A stretch of 64,000 nt of DNA from Corynebacterium coyleae (GCF_030408635.1 NZ_CP047198.1:1736001-1800000), one strand, 5' to 3'. Shown: positions 36,063 to 44,971, counted from the first letter of the stretch. The notes: a model not told the origin generated them from the letters alone. Translations and numbers: made by a program.

Positions 36063-36752
36063 TTACACCTCGTCGGTGGCCGGGTTCACGCGCACCAGCA
36101 GGGTGCCGCAGTTCGGACAGGCCGGCAGGGTGTCCTCCGGCTCGGCGAGTACTTCGGCGCGCTCGGACGGCGGGAGTTGGATGAAGCAGCCGCCGCAGGC
36201 GCGGCCGTTGAACTTGGCGGCGCCGATGTCGTCGTACGCCTTCAGCACGTCCTCCGGCAGGCGGGAACGCAGCGCGTCGGTGTCCACCGCTTCTTCTTCC
36301 GGCAACGCATCGACGGCGCGCTGGGCGGCCTCGACCTTGCGGTTGAGTTCATCGACGCGGGCGGCGTGAATGTCGCGGTTGTTGCGCAGCGCAGCGATCT
36401 CGTTGTGGGCTTCCTTGAGTTCGTAGAGCAGGTCCGCGATGCGCGACTTCGCGGCGTAGCGGTCGTGCTCCAGGTCCTTGCGACGCTCCGGGTCGGTCTC
36501 TGCGCTGAGCTGGCGTTTGTCGTCGAGTTCGCGCTTCTTCAGTTTCCGCTCGTCTTCCTGGATGCGCAGGATTTCCAGTTCCATGTCATCCACGGCCAGT
36601 TGGGCGGAGGCGGAAGCCTCGGTCATGCGCGTGCGTTCGTCGAGAAGCTTCTGCAATTCTTGCTCTTCGGGACGAACGCGCGTCTGGCCCTTGGTGGCGT
36701 CGGCGAGCGCGAGCTCCAGGAGGACGGGTTGCAGGTCTTGGGATAGGTGCAT
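36063..36752 (-). CDS. Coiled-coil zinc-ribbon protein (C4-type)
   Basis: This 229-aa protein has a long heptad-rich helical region (about 1-160) and a C-terminal zinc ribbon with Cys pairs in ACGGCFIQLPP and PACPNCGTLL. It is the conserved partner directly upstream of the RNase H fusion gene in Actinobacteria. Function is not established; a nucleic-acid scaffold role is often suggested from the fold. Confidence 0.9.
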   Translation of the reverse strand: MHLSQDLQPVLLELALADATKGQTRVRPEEQELQKLLDERTRMTEASASAQLAVDDMELEILRIQEDERKLKKRELDDKRQLSAETDPERRKDLEHDRYAAKSRIADLLYELKEAHNEIAALRNNRDIHAARVDELNRKVEAAQRAVDALPEEEAVDTDALRSRLPEDVLKAYDDIGAAKFNGRACGGCFIQLPPSERAEVLAEPEDTLPACPNCGTLLVRVNPATDEV

Positions 36753-36762
36753 CAGTACTCCT

Positions 36763-37899
36763 TTAGTTCGCGGGGTGCGCGGACACGGTCCAGGGATCCG
36801 TGCGGATGTGCAGGATCTCGGTGTCCACGCCTAGAGGGGCCACGATACTCTCTGCCTGCTCGGTCCAGGGAAACTCGCTGGCCCAGTGGGCGGTATCGAT
36901 CACGGCAGGCCCACCAGCGCGCAGGTGCTCGTCGACCGGGTGGTGGCGCAAATCGGAGGTGACATACACGTCTACACCGAGTTTGGACACATCCGAAAGG
37001 AACGAGTCGCCGGAGCCGGAGGACACCGCGACCTTTTGCACGATCTGGTCCGGATCGCCGGCGGCGCGCACGCCCCAGGCGGTCTCCGGCAGGGCGTTGG
37101 CCACCTGTTGGGTGAACTCGCGCAGGGTCATCGGCTCCGGGAGCGTGCCGATGCGCCCGAGGCCCGTCGCGTTGTCCAGATCCGCGGTGTGCTCCACCTG
37201 CACGATGTCGAACGCCGGCTCCTCGTACGGATGGTGCGCGCGCAGCGTATCGACGAGACCACGCCGCAACCTCGCCGGCGCCACAAACTCCACCCGTAGC
37301 TCCCGGGCGGTGTAGTGCTCGCCGACCGTGCCGTCGGTGGGGTCCGCGCCCTCGACCGGGGTGAACTCGCCGGTGCCCTCGGTGGTGAAGGCGCACTCGC
37401 GGTAGTTGCCAATCTCGCCCGCGCCGGCCTCGAACAGGGCACGCTTCAACGCATCGGCATCCGCTGGCGGGACGTGGACGCCCCAGCGGTCGGTGGCGTT
37501 AAGAAGCACTGGCTTGATCGGACGGCCGGGTTCGATGCCGACGAGTTCGGCGAGTTTGTCCGACACACCCGGGCGCGCCGAATCGGCGTTCGTGTGCGCG
37601 GCGAACAGCGCGCAGCCGCCAGCCAGCAACGTGTGGATAACCTTGCCCTTCGGGGTATTCGCCGCCACCGAATGCACACCACGCAGCAGCAACGGGTGGT
37701 GCACAACGAGCAACTGCGCACCCTGCGCCACGGCCCGTTCGGCGACCTCCAGCGTGCAATCCAACGCGAACGCAACCTTGGTCACCTCAGCATCCGGATC
37801 ACCGCAAACCAGGCCAACCTGGTCCCAACTTTCCGCCAACGCCGGCGGGTAGGCAGCCTCGAGGGCATCAACAACGTCTTGCACAGTCACAGCAGTCAT
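36763..37899 (-). CDS. NIF3-like dinuclear metal-binding protein
   Basis: This 378-aa protein belongs to the NIF3/YbgI family. It has SWDQVGLVCGDPDAEV, HHPLLLRGVHSV (metal His pair), FAAHTNADSARPGVSD and a C-terminal DTAHWASE segment. A central insertion (about 130-230) fits the longer bacterial form with a PII-like domain. Biochemical role unknown. TAGGCT ends 7 nt before the ATG. It starts a three-gene operon with the zinc-ribbon and RNase H genes. Confidence 0.9.
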   Translation of the reverse strand: MTAVTVQDVVDALEAAYPPALAESWDQVGLVCGDPDAEVTKVAFALDCTLEVAERAVAQGAQLLVVHHPLLLRGVHSVAANTPKGKVIHTLLAGGCALFAAHTNADSARPGVSDKLAELVGIEPGRPIKPVLLNATDRWGVHVPPADADALKRALFEAGAGEIGNYRECAFTTEGTGEFTPVEGADPTDGTVGEHYTARELRVEFVAPARLRRGLVDTLRAHHPYEEPAFDIVQVEHTADLDNATGLGRIGTLPEPMTLREFTQQVANALPETAWGVRAAGDPDQIVQKVAVSSGSGDSFLSDVSKLGVDVYVTSDLRHHPVDEHLRAGGPAVIDTAHWASEFPWTEQAESIVAPLGVDTEILHIRTDPWTVSAHPAN

Positions 37900-37906
37900 G
37901 GCAGCC

Positions 37907-37916
37907 AGCCTACAAA
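37907..37916. promoter_or_regulatory. Overlapping divergent -10 boxes (NIF3 and HAD genes)
   Basis: AGCCTACAAA holds TAGGCT on the minus strand, 7 nt before the NIF3 ATG, and the weaker TACAAA on the plus strand, which would give the HAD mRNA a leader of under 20 nt with GTGAGGT as ribosome site. Confidence 0.4.
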
Positions 37917-37935
37917 TTTGGAACAGTGGTGAGGT

Positions 37936-38571
37936 GTGAACACCACATTGCTTTTCGACGTCGACGGCACCCTCATCGACTCATTCCCCGGCATCCGCCA
38001 CGGATTCCTCCTCGGATTAGAGGCCGTGGGCTGGGATAAACCGGACGAGGAGTTCATCAAACGCATCCCCGGGCCACCGATGCCGGAATCGATGCGCGCG
38101 CTCGGCATGTCGCCTGACCAGGTCGAACAAGCCATGCAGGCCTACTCCGCCTACATGTCCACCGAAGGCTGGCAACGCTTCGAGGTTTTCGACGGCATGG
38201 CCGACCTGCTGGCCAGGTTGAAGGGGGAAGGTTTTGGGGTGTGCACGGCGACGTCGAAAAGCGAACGCTTCGCGCGAGCCGCCCTCGAGCGCGCAGGGAT
38301 GCTCGAACACATCGACTTTTTGGGCGCTGCATCTAACGACGGCGTACGCGCCAAGAAGGCCGACGTGATCCGGTACGTGCTGGACAACGTCGCGCCAAAA
38401 CGTCCCCTGATGATTGGGGATCGCACCCACGACTTCACCGGCGCCACCACCTTCGACATCCCGAGTGTTGCCGTGACCTGGGGTTACGGTGCCACACCCG
38501 AATGGGACGAGGCGACCTACGTAGCATCGGACGCGACCGAGTTGGAAAGGATCATCCGTGCTGCATATTGA
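37936..38571 (+). CDS. HAD-superfamily hydrolase (phosphoglycolate phosphatase-like)
   Basis: This 211-aa protein has HAD motif I LLFDVDGTLIDS, motif II in CTATSKSE, the lysine motif and the motif IV acid pair in MIGDRTHDFTGA. The small helical cap after motif I matches the Gph/PgmB group. Substrate unknown. The start is GTG. Its end overlaps the next gene by 14 bp. Confidence 0.9.
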   Translation: MNTTLLFDVDGTLIDSFPGIRHGFLLGLEAVGWDKPDEEFIKRIPGPPMPESMRALGMSPDQVEQAMQAYSAYMSTEGWQRFEVFDGMADLLARLKGEGFGVCTATSKSERFARAALERAGMLEHIDFLGAASNDGVRAKKADVIRYVLDNVAPKRPLMIGDRTHDFTGATTFDIPSVAVTWGYGATPEWDEATYVASDATELERIIRAAY

Positions 38572-39025
38572 TTTCGTCTGCACCGGCAACATCTGCCGCT
38601 CCCCGATGGCCGAGGTCATCGTGCGCTCCAAATTGGAGGACGCGGGACTGGGCGATGCGGTGCGCGTGTCGTCGTCAGGCATCGGCGACTGGCACGTCGG
38701 CCACAAAGCCGACGAACGCGCCCGGCGCGAACTGGCCAACCACGGCTACGACGGCGAAGCCCACCGCGCCCAACAGTTTGGCTACGAGCAGGAGCAAGCC
38801 GACCTGATCGTCGCGCTGGACACCAACCACGTGTCGGAGTTGGTCGTGCGCGGCGTGCCCGAAGACAAGGTCCGTCTGCTGCGCTCCTTCGACCCCGCCG
38901 CACCTGAGGGCGCTGGCGTTGCCGACCCGTACTACGGCGGGCCCGAGGGCTTCACCGTGGTGCGCGAGCAGATCGAAGCCGCCGCCGACGGCATTATCCG
39001 CTGGGTGCGCGATCAGCTAGGCTAA
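38558..39025 (+). CDS. Low-molecular-weight protein-tyrosine phosphatase
   Basis: This 155-aa enzyme has the P-loop C8-X5-R14-S (CTGNICRS) at the N-terminus and the general-acid motif DPYYGG late in the chain, as in actinobacterial PtpA-like proteins. GTG start within the end of the HAD gene, so translation is coupled. Substrates are not predictable. Confidence 0.94.
   Translation: MLHIDFVCTGNICRSPMAEVIVRSKLEDAGLGDAVRVSSSGIGDWHVGHKADERARRELANHGYDGEAHRAQQFGYEQEQADLIVALDTNHVSELVVRGVPEDKVRLLRSFDPAAPEGAGVADPYYGGPEGFTVVREQIEAAADGIIRWVRDQLG
39018..39023 (+). promoter_or_regulatory. -10 box of the SURF1 gene
   Basis: TAGGCT, at the end of the phosphatase gene, lies 8 nt before the GTG at 39032. 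Confidence 0.45.
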
Positions 39026-39031
39026 GTGGGC

Positions 39032-39997
39032 GTGAATGCCAACAAGTCCTCCCAAAAGCCGTGGTGGCGCCAACTGCTCAACCCCGGCTGGATCATCGCG
39101 GCGATCGTCGTCGGCATTTTCTCCTACTTTGCCTTCACGTTCCTCGCGCCCTGGCAACTCGGCAAGAACGAACAGTTAGTCGAACGCAACGAACACATCT
39201 CCGCGGCGTTCGACCACGATCCCGAACCGCTGGTGGACCGCCTGCCCGGCACCACGCTCGCCCCCGCCGACGAATGGTCACGTGTGGTCGCCACCGGCCA
39301 CTACACGGGCAACGACGTGTTGCTTCGCCTGCGTTCCGTCGACCGCACCCCTGCGTTCCAGGTGCTCACGCCGTTCACGCTTGACGACGGCCGCACCATC
39401 CTTGTCAACCGCGGCTGGGTCCCCGCCGAAGGCTCCACCGGTGTGCCGGACATCGACGCAGCACCTACCGGCGACGTCACCATCACTGGCATGCTGCGCG
39501 CCGCCGAAGCGACCCACCCGACCGCGCCCATCCACGACCAGGGCTTCGACATGGTCCACTCCATCAACCCCACCCAGGTTGGGGAGCTGACCGGAGTCGA
39601 CGCGGGGGCGGACATGGTCGAGCCGTACCTCCAACTACTCTCAGACCAACCCGGCACCCTCACCGCCATCCCCCTGCCCCAACTCGAAACCGGCAACCAC
39701 CTTTCCTACGGCCTCCAGTGGATCCTGTTCGGCGTCGCCGCCCCCGGCGCCCTGCTCTACTTCCTGTTCTCCGAAAGCCGCGAACGCCGCCGCTACGTCG
39801 AGGAGCAGAAGCAACTGCTTAACGACGACACCGTGGCCGGCAGCGGCCCCGAGCCTTCCCCTGTCCCCGGCGAAGAAACCGCCCCGGCGCCGTCCGCTCA
39901 GACCCCGACTGCGGCTCCTACGCGTTCCCGCCAGCGCTACGGTTCTTCCCGCACCAACCCGTGGGCCAAGGCTTACGATAAGGAACAAGAACGCTAA
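39032..39997 (+). CDS. SURF1 family cytochrome oxidase assembly protein (intact copy)
   Basis: SURF1 proteins assist assembly of haem-copper cytochrome oxidase. The 321-aa protein has an N-terminal helix (about 20-42), the family motifs WQLGKNEQLVERN, LLRLRSVDRTPAFQVLTPF and ILVNRGWVP, a second helix (HLSYGLQWILFGVAAPGALLYF, about 228-250) and a disordered Pro/Ala/Thr-rich tail. GTG 39032 is preferred to GTG 39026 from -10 spacing. The 3' two thirds are duplicated exactly at 42246-42905. Confidence 0.92.
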   Translation: MNANKSSQKPWWRQLLNPGWIIAAIVVGIFSYFAFTFLAPWQLGKNEQLVERNEHISAAFDHDPEPLVDRLPGTTLAPADEWSRVVATGHYTGNDVLLRLRSVDRTPAFQVLTPFTLDDGRTILVNRGWVPAEGSTGVPDIDAAPTGDVTITGMLRAAEATHPTAPIHDQGFDMVHSINPTQVGELTGVDAGADMVEPYLQLLSDQPGTLTAIPLPQLETGNHLSYGLQWILFGVAAPGALLYFLFSESRERRRYVEEQKQLLNDDTVAGSGPEPSPVPGEETAPAPSAQTPTAAPTRSRQRYGSSRTNPWAKAYDKEQER

Positions 39998-40027
39998 CTC
40001 TGTCCCATGGTCTCTGAAGGGGTTTTG

Positions 40028-40423
40028 ATGTCGCTCGATTCCGTCCTCCGCACCCTCGCCGACGCCTTCGTCGTCCCCGCCTCGGGCGTCGAACCTGCCG
40101 ATATTGAAGACGCCGCCTTCGACCACGCCGTCGCCTTCGCCAACCGCCCCTTCGCAACCTTGTCGCTTCTCACCGACCCCGAAGGCCAGCCCCTTTTCGC
40201 CCTGTCCGACGGCGGTACTTTGCCAGCCCGCGCCGGCTTAGCCTGCGCCGCGCTTGGCCACTCTCTCCACGACATCTCCATCGTCCCCGACTCCCCCACC
40301 GCCACCACCGGCTCCGCTCGGGTGCAGTTCTCCGAATGGGACGTCGCAGACGTGGAGTTCGACGGCAACACCCCGGCGTTCGAACTGGGCATCCTCGCCG
40401 CCATCGAGAACCGATCGCTCTAG
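40028..40423 (+). CDS. Protein of unknown function (copy A)
   Basis: This 131-aa soluble protein (MSLDSVLRTLADAFVVPASG...) has no motif I recognise. Its pattern (LFALSDGGTLPARAGLACAALGHSL, then a beta-rich half) suggests a small alpha/beta fold. GAAGGGG lies 5 nt before the ATG at 40028; an in-frame ATG at 40007 lacks a ribosome site. It follows SURF1 by 30 bp and is duplicated with it. Confidence 0.8.
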   Translation: MSLDSVLRTLADAFVVPASGVEPADIEDAAFDHAVAFANRPFATLSLLTDPEGQPLFALSDGGTLPARAGLACAALGHSLHDISIVPDSPTATTGSARVQFSEWDVADVEFDGNTPAFELGILAAIENRSL

Positions 40424-40433
40424 GTACCGGTTC

Positions 40434-40459
40434 GGGTTAAGCGACAAAATGTGTGTCTG
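40434..40459 (+). repeat. 26-bp inverted repeat, left end (copy A)
   Basis: GGGTTAAG-CGA-CAAAATGTGTGTCTG pairs with the right-hand copy at 45761-45786 with 23 of 26 bases identical. It begins 10 bp after the stop of the small gene and is also present in the duplicated segment at 43342-43367. Confidence 0.85.
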
Positions 40460-40698
40460 GATTCGTCGATTTGTTTGAGATGATCGGGGGTTTTCCTGAA
40501 AGTATATGCTCCTGGGGCTTATATCCGCGCCATGGTGACGAAAAACCGGGGGGTGTTCCTATATAGGTTGTCAACTCCGTGGGTGAGGTTGTTGGGGGTA
40601 TGAAGGGCTTCTGCTTCGCCGTGTGAATGTTGTTTTCGGGCATCTCGAGGAGCCGATTGGGCTTGCTGCTCAATCGGCTTGGATGGGAGCTGTTGGTT

Positions 40699-41907
40699 CT
40701 AAGCTGCTGTGACCTCTTGGACTGTGGAGATGTCTCGGTAGAGCTCGCCGCTACGCATCATGGCGAAGAGAACGTTTAGGCGTCGGCGTGCGAGTGCGAC
40801 AACTGCGGCGTTGTGTCTTTTGCCTTCTTTGCGTTTTCGTTCATAGAATTGTCGGGAACGCTCGTGGAATCTGATCGATGCAAAAGACGATTGCCATAGG
40901 GCGTTCTTTAATTTTTTGTTGCCAGCCCGGTTGGGCGAATTCGACATGATGGACGTTCCCGACTGATTCGTCCGCGGTGATAGGCCTGCATAGGACGCTA
41001 GGTGCGCTGCATCGGGGAAGTCGGACATATCGCCAACGGTCATGAGGATCTGCGCGGCGCTACGCGGACCGATGCCGGGCATGGATAAAAGAATCTCGGT
41101 GTGAGGAATGTCCTGGATGAGCTTGAGCACCTGCGCCTCGATTTCTTTACGATGCTCGAGTTTGGCCAATGCATCTTTGGCGGACATTGCTACGCCAAGT
41201 TCGGCGTATTCTGCCCCGGCAATGGACACGGTCTGCCCGTGGATGGCAGCAAGCATGGCATCGATGACAGGCTCAGGATTGCGCGCCCTGTGACTGCGCG
41301 CAAAGGCTGCCAGACGTGCTCTACCGACGCGTCGAATCTTGGTGGGGCCACCGTATTTGGCAAGTAGGTGGAGGATCCACTTGCGATGAATCACCTGTCC
41401 GCGCAGAACATGTTCGAATGCAGGATAGGTTCCCACGAGCGCGGATCGCATCTGGTTAATCAGGCGTGTGTAGGCCCGGGCGAGATCTTCGTCAATACCG
41501 TTGAGCACTTTCAGCTGGATAAAGACTTCCTCAACGCGGTCGACGCTGCGCAAGGCATCCGGAAGTTTAAGACCGGCATGGGCGATGACGTAGGCGTCGC
41601 GCACATCGGTCTTGGAGTTGCCGACGTGGATGCGAGAGAGCTGCCGCATCGCAAGCCCCGGTAGATAGCGAACGTCGGCCCCCATGTCTTGGGCGACTGC
41701 GACGGTTAACCGGCCGATGTTGTTGGGTTGATCGACAATGACAAGAACCGAAGCGTCATCGGCGAGAAATTTGCCGAAGAGCTTGCGTAGTGAGCCTTCA
41801 TGCTGGTTGATGCGTTCGGACAGGACTTGTCTGCCTTGGAAATCGAGGACGCAGGCGTGGTGGAAGTATTTGCCGACGTCCACGCCAATGACGAAGTCAT
41901 AGGCCAT
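40699..41907 (-). CDS. IS110-family transposase (DEDD recombinase)
   Basis: This 402-aa protein has the N-terminal RuvC-like DEDD domain (FVIGVDVGK with the first Asp, and KTDVRDAYVIAH) and the C-terminal Tnp20 domain with the catalytic serine region (MPGIGPRSAAQILM, then YAGLSPRTNQSGTS and NRAGNKKLKNALW). Length and motifs are intact, so it may be active. AGGAGG lies 10 nt before the ATG, directly after a hairpin that could limit translation. Confidence 0.93.
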   Translation of the reverse strand: MAYDFVIGVDVGKYFHHACVLDFQGRQVLSERINQHEGSLRKLFGKFLADDASVLVIVDQPNNIGRLTVAVAQDMGADVRYLPGLAMRQLSRIHVGNSKTDVRDAYVIAHAGLKLPDALRSVDRVEEVFIQLKVLNGIDEDLARAYTRLINQMRSALVGTYPAFEHVLRGQVIHRKWILHLLAKYGGPTKIRRVGRARLAAFARSHRARNPEPVIDAMLAAIHGQTVSIAGAEYAELGVAMSAKDALAKLEHRKEIEAQVLKLIQDIPHTEILLSMPGIGPRSAAQILMTVGDMSDFPDAAHLASYAGLSPRTNQSGTSIMSNSPNRAGNKKLKNALWQSSFASIRFHERSRQFYERKRKEGKRHNAAVVALARRRLNVLFAMMRSGELYRDISTVQEVTAA

Positions 41908-41922
41908 GGGTGTGTGCCTCCT

Positions 41923-41962
41923 AGCGATGAATGAGAAGTTGGATTATTTATGCTTCATCGCT
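41923..41962 (-). promoter_or_regulatory. Hairpin next to the transposase ribosome site
   Basis: On the minus strand a 9-bp stem (AGCGATGAA with TTCATCGCT, 22-nt loop) ends immediately before the AGGAGG site of the IS110 transposase. Confidence 0.6.
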
Positions 41963-42245
41963 GGGGTTGGTCGGACATACTTGCACTGGCATCCACATTA
42001 CTGTGAGACCTCATACCACCTGGGCTGGGTCAAGTTCCTATTAGCAGTTTGAGTATGTCACTGTCTTCGGCGACATCACCCCCCGGATCATTTTCAGACA
42101 GGGACAGGAATAAGCCATACCGAAGCCAGCGACTAGTTCCACTGTTCTTGCGAACGGAGGGAACGGAAGTAAACATAACCCGCCCAATCGGGTGGACGGC
42201 CTATGAATCTTCGGTGCCCTGGGGTGGAACTGCTAACAACGTAAT
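41963..42245 (-). ncRNA. Candidate bridge RNA region of the IS110 element
   Basis: This non-coding stretch upstream of the recombinase has no supported ORF. In the IS110 group the corresponding end encodes a structured RNA that specifies donor and target DNA. Loops and limits were not resolved here, so this is assignment by position only. Confidence 0.35.
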
Positions 42246-42905
42246 GTCGACCGCACCCCTGCGTTCCAGGTGCTCACGCCGTTCACGCTTGACGACGGCC
42301 GCACCATCCTTGTCAACCGCGGCTGGGTCCCCGCCGAAGGCTCCACCGGTGTGCCGGACATCGACGCAGCACCTACCGGCGACGTCACCATCACTGGCAT
42401 GCTGCGCGCCGCCGAAGCGACCCACCCGACCGCGCCCATCCACGACCAGGGCTTCGACATGGTCCACTCCATCAACCCCACCCAGGTTGGGGAGCTGACC
42501 GGAGTCGACGCGGGGGCGGACATGGTCGAGCCGTACCTCCAACTACTCTCAGACCAACCCGGCACCCTCACCGCCATCCCCCTGCCCCAACTCGAAACCG
42601 GCAACCACCTTTCCTACGGCCTCCAGTGGATCCTGTTCGGCGTCGCCGCCCCCGGCGCCCTGCTCTACTTCCTGTTCTCCGAAAGCCGCGAACGCCGCCG
42701 CTACGTCGAGGAGCAGAAGCAACTGCTTAACGACGACACCGTGGCCGGCAGCGGCCCCGAGCCTTCCCCTGTCCCCGGCGAAGAAACCGCCCCGGCGCCG
42801 TCCGCTCAGACCCCGACTGCGGCTCCTACGCGTTCCCGCCAGCGCTACGGTTCTTCCCGCACCAACCCGTGGGCCAAGGCTTACGATAAGGAACAAGAAC
42901 GCTAA
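42246..42905 (+). pseudogene. SURF1 gene fragment lacking the 5' third
   Basis: The segment encodes the SURF1 C-terminal part from the FQVLTPF region onward, identical to the intact gene. The N-terminal helix and about the first 102 residues are missing; the upstream sequence is IS110 DNA. Any product would lack the first membrane anchor. Confidence 0.93.
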
Positions 42906-42935
42906 CTCTGTCCCATGGTCTCTGAAGGGGTTTTG

Positions 42936-43331
42936 ATGTCGCTCGATTCCGTCCTCCGCACCCTCGCCGACGCCTTCGTCGTCCCCGCCTCGGGCGTCGA
43001 ACCTGCCGATATTGAAGACGCCGCCTTCGACCACGCCGTCGCCTTCGCCAACCGCCCCTTCGCAACCTTGTCGCTTCTCACCGACCCCGAAGGCCAGCCC
43101 CTTTTCGCCCTGTCCGACGGCGGTACTTTGCCAGCCCGCGCCGGCTTAGCCTGCGCCGCGCTTGGCCACTCTCTCCACGACATCTCCATCGTCCCCGACT
43201 CCCCCACCGCCACCACCGGCTCCGCTCGGGTGCAGTTCTCCGAATGGGACGTCGCAGACGTGGAGTTCGACGGCAACACCCCGGCGTTCGAACTGGGCAT
43301 CCTCGCCGCCATCGAGAACCGATCGCTCTAG
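42936..43331 (+). CDS. Protein of unknown function (copy B)
   Basis: Identical to the 131-aa gene at 40028-40423, including its GAAGGGG ribosome site. Its normal promoter, if located upstream of the SURF1 gene, is missing here. Confidence 0.75.
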   Translation: MSLDSVLRTLADAFVVPASGVEPADIEDAAFDHAVAFANRPFATLSLLTDPEGQPLFALSDGGTLPARAGLACAALGHSLHDISIVPDSPTATTGSARVQFSEWDVADVEFDGNTPAFELGILAAIENRSL

Positions 43332-43341
43332 GTACCGGTTC

Positions 43342-43367
43342 GGGTTAAGCGACAAAATGTGTGTCTG
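43342..43367 (+). repeat. 26-bp inverted repeat, left end (copy B)
   Basis: Exact copy of 40434-40459; with 45761-45786 it bounds the 2445-bp unit containing the IS1249-like relic and the bacteriocin-like cassette. Confidence 0.85.
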
Positions 43368-43501
43368 GATTCGTCGATTTGTTTGAGATGATCGGGGGTT
43401 TTCCTGAAAGTATATGCTCCTGGGGCTTATATCCGCGCCATGGTGACGAAAAACCGGGGGGTGACAGCAGTGTGTGGTAGGGGCTGGTGTTGGCTTGATC
43501 A

Positions 43502-44677
43502 ATGCCGAAGAACAGACCACGCTGCCAATGCGGTGGGGAAATGAAACGCAACGGTAAGACCTCCGCCAACCGCAGCCGGTGACGGTGCAAAATGTGCGGC
43601 GCTTCCACCACCAAGCAGCTCCCCGATATCACCAACTCCGCTGCCTTCGCAGCATTTATCACCCACCTCACAACCGGTGCGAGCTTGGAAACCGCTGCCG
43701 CCGGAGCAGGATGTCATCCGCGTACGCTGCAACACCGGTTTGAACACTTCTGGCTAGTTGATGTCCCCGATCCCACGATCGGGCACGAAGGCTGGGTCTA
43801 CGACCAGGTCTTTCTTGACGGCACCTACACCGCCGGCGGATGCTTGATTGTTGCTGCCACCTTGGATCACGTCATCGCTTGGCACTGGTGCACACGTGAA
43901 ACCACCCGCGACTACCAACGACTGCTCGAACGTATCCCCGCGCCCCTGATCCCTGTCATTGACGGCGGCCAAGGCGCTGCCAGCGCAATCAAGGCATGCT
44001 GGCCCACAACGAAAGTGCAGCGCTGCCTCGTCCACGCCCAACGCGTGGTGCGCCGGCACACCACCGCACGTCCCCGCACCGATGCAGGACGAGCGATTTA
44101 CCAGATCGCGCTCAACCTCACGAAGATCACCGATCTTGACGAGGCGGCCGCGTGGGGTGCGCAACTGCACGAATACGGCACTATCTACCGTGACTGGATG
44201 AACCAGAAAACGTTCACAACCGACCCGGCGACACGGCAACGCGCCTGGTCATGGACTCATGAACGCACCCGCAAGGCCTACAACAGCCTCAACCACCTAT
44301 GGCGGGGCAACTTACTGTTGGTCTACCTCGCCCCACCCGACGGTGTGCTCGACGCCAGCCGGATCAAAGCCACCAAACAGCCGGAAGGCGGAATCAACGC
44401 CCAGTTGAAACTGCTGGCCCGCACCCACCGGGGAAGATCCGGGAACATCAACGCCGCATGTTGGATTGGTGGCTCTACCTAAAAACGGAACTGCCTGACG
44501 ACCCCGTTGAGATCGCCGGGCAGCCCAACTGGGGTCAGGACTAACTGGCCAAAGTATCCACCCTGACCCGAAACGAGAACCAAGCCGACCACGAAACTTC
44601 GACGACCAGCCTTCTACGAGGGCGCTATCGACACCAACTACACCCACTCAATCGGCATCCAAAAAGGCCACATCTAA
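43502..44677 (+). pseudogene. IS1249-like (IS256 family) transposase relic
   Basis: The reading frame of about 392 codons starts MPKNRPRCQCGGEMKRNGKT (zinc-finger start). It is broken by TGA at codon 27 (43580) where the context (SRSR-stop-RCKMCG) suggests an original Trp. A -1 shift in a G-run near 44450 moves it into the frame encoding EHQRRMLDWWLYLKTELPDD, TAA at 44542 follows NWGQD, and another shift near 44603 precedes AFYEGAIDTNYTHSIGIQKGHI. The central DDE region (FLDGTYTAGG, VIDGGQGAASAI) is intact. At least four lesions make it inactive. Confidence 0.9.
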
Positions 44678-44776
44678 CCCTCGCGACACGCCGAGCTAGA
44701 CACCCTTTTTGACCCTTAACGCTCAAATAGTAGTTATAGAATAGCGGCTCACGCAGGAAGCAAGAATTTGAATATA

Positions 44777-44965
44777 CTAGTCTCTGTCTCGTTCACGGTA
44801 TCTCACCAAGACTACGTACAAAATGCCCGCTAGAGCACCTGTAATCGATAAAATGGGACCTACGGACAAAATCGGATTAGACCACGCAGAAAGTGCTACC
44901 TGAATAATACTCAGGATAACACCTATAGCGATAATGATACCGATGACAACACGTAGCAAGCGCAT
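44777..44965 (-). CDS. Small two-helix membrane protein, candidate immunity protein
   Basis: This 62-aa protein has two hydrophobic helices (about 5-28, VVIGIIIAIGVILSIIQVAL, and 34-54, LSVGPILSITGALAGILYVV) and a charged C-terminus RYRERDRD. It starts 6 nt after the hydrophobic peptide gene and is the last gene of the cassette. Size, topology and position are those of bacteriocin immunity proteins; no family match is recognised. Confidence 0.6.
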   Translation of the reverse strand: MRLLRVVIGIIIAIGVILSIIQVALSAWSNPILSVGPILSITGALAGILYVVLVRYRERDRD

Positions 44966-44971
44966 TTATAC

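Larger units (their letters stand above)
39338..40555. repeat. 1218-bp direct duplication, copy A
   Basis: This segment (3' part of the SURF1 gene, the following small gene and 132 bp beyond it) recurs at 42246-43463 with no difference found (offset 2908 bp). The left junction is at GTCGACC; the right one is after GGGGGGTG. Confidence 0.97.
40556..42245 (-). mobile_element. IS110-family insertion sequence (between duplicated segments)
   Basis: The 1690 bp between the duplicated copies hold a full IS110-type recombinase gene, 143 bp downstream of it (with a 9-bp stem at 40651-40679, AGCCGATTG/CAATCGGCT) and 338 bp of non-coding DNA upstream. Exact element ends are not fixed by terminal repeats, as expected for this family. 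The longer non-coding end on the 5' side of the gene matches the IS110 group, in which it encodes a guide (bridge) RNA. Confidence 0.7.
42246..43463. repeat. 1218-bp direct duplication, copy B
   Basis: Same sequence as 39338-40555. Its left neighbour is the IS110 element and its right neighbour is the IS1249-like relic. Confidence 0.97.

Noticed and set aside
40437-40673. Minus-strand 78-codon frame across the right end of the duplication
   Set aside because: It spans the junction of duplicated DNA and IS110 DNA and contains no motif.
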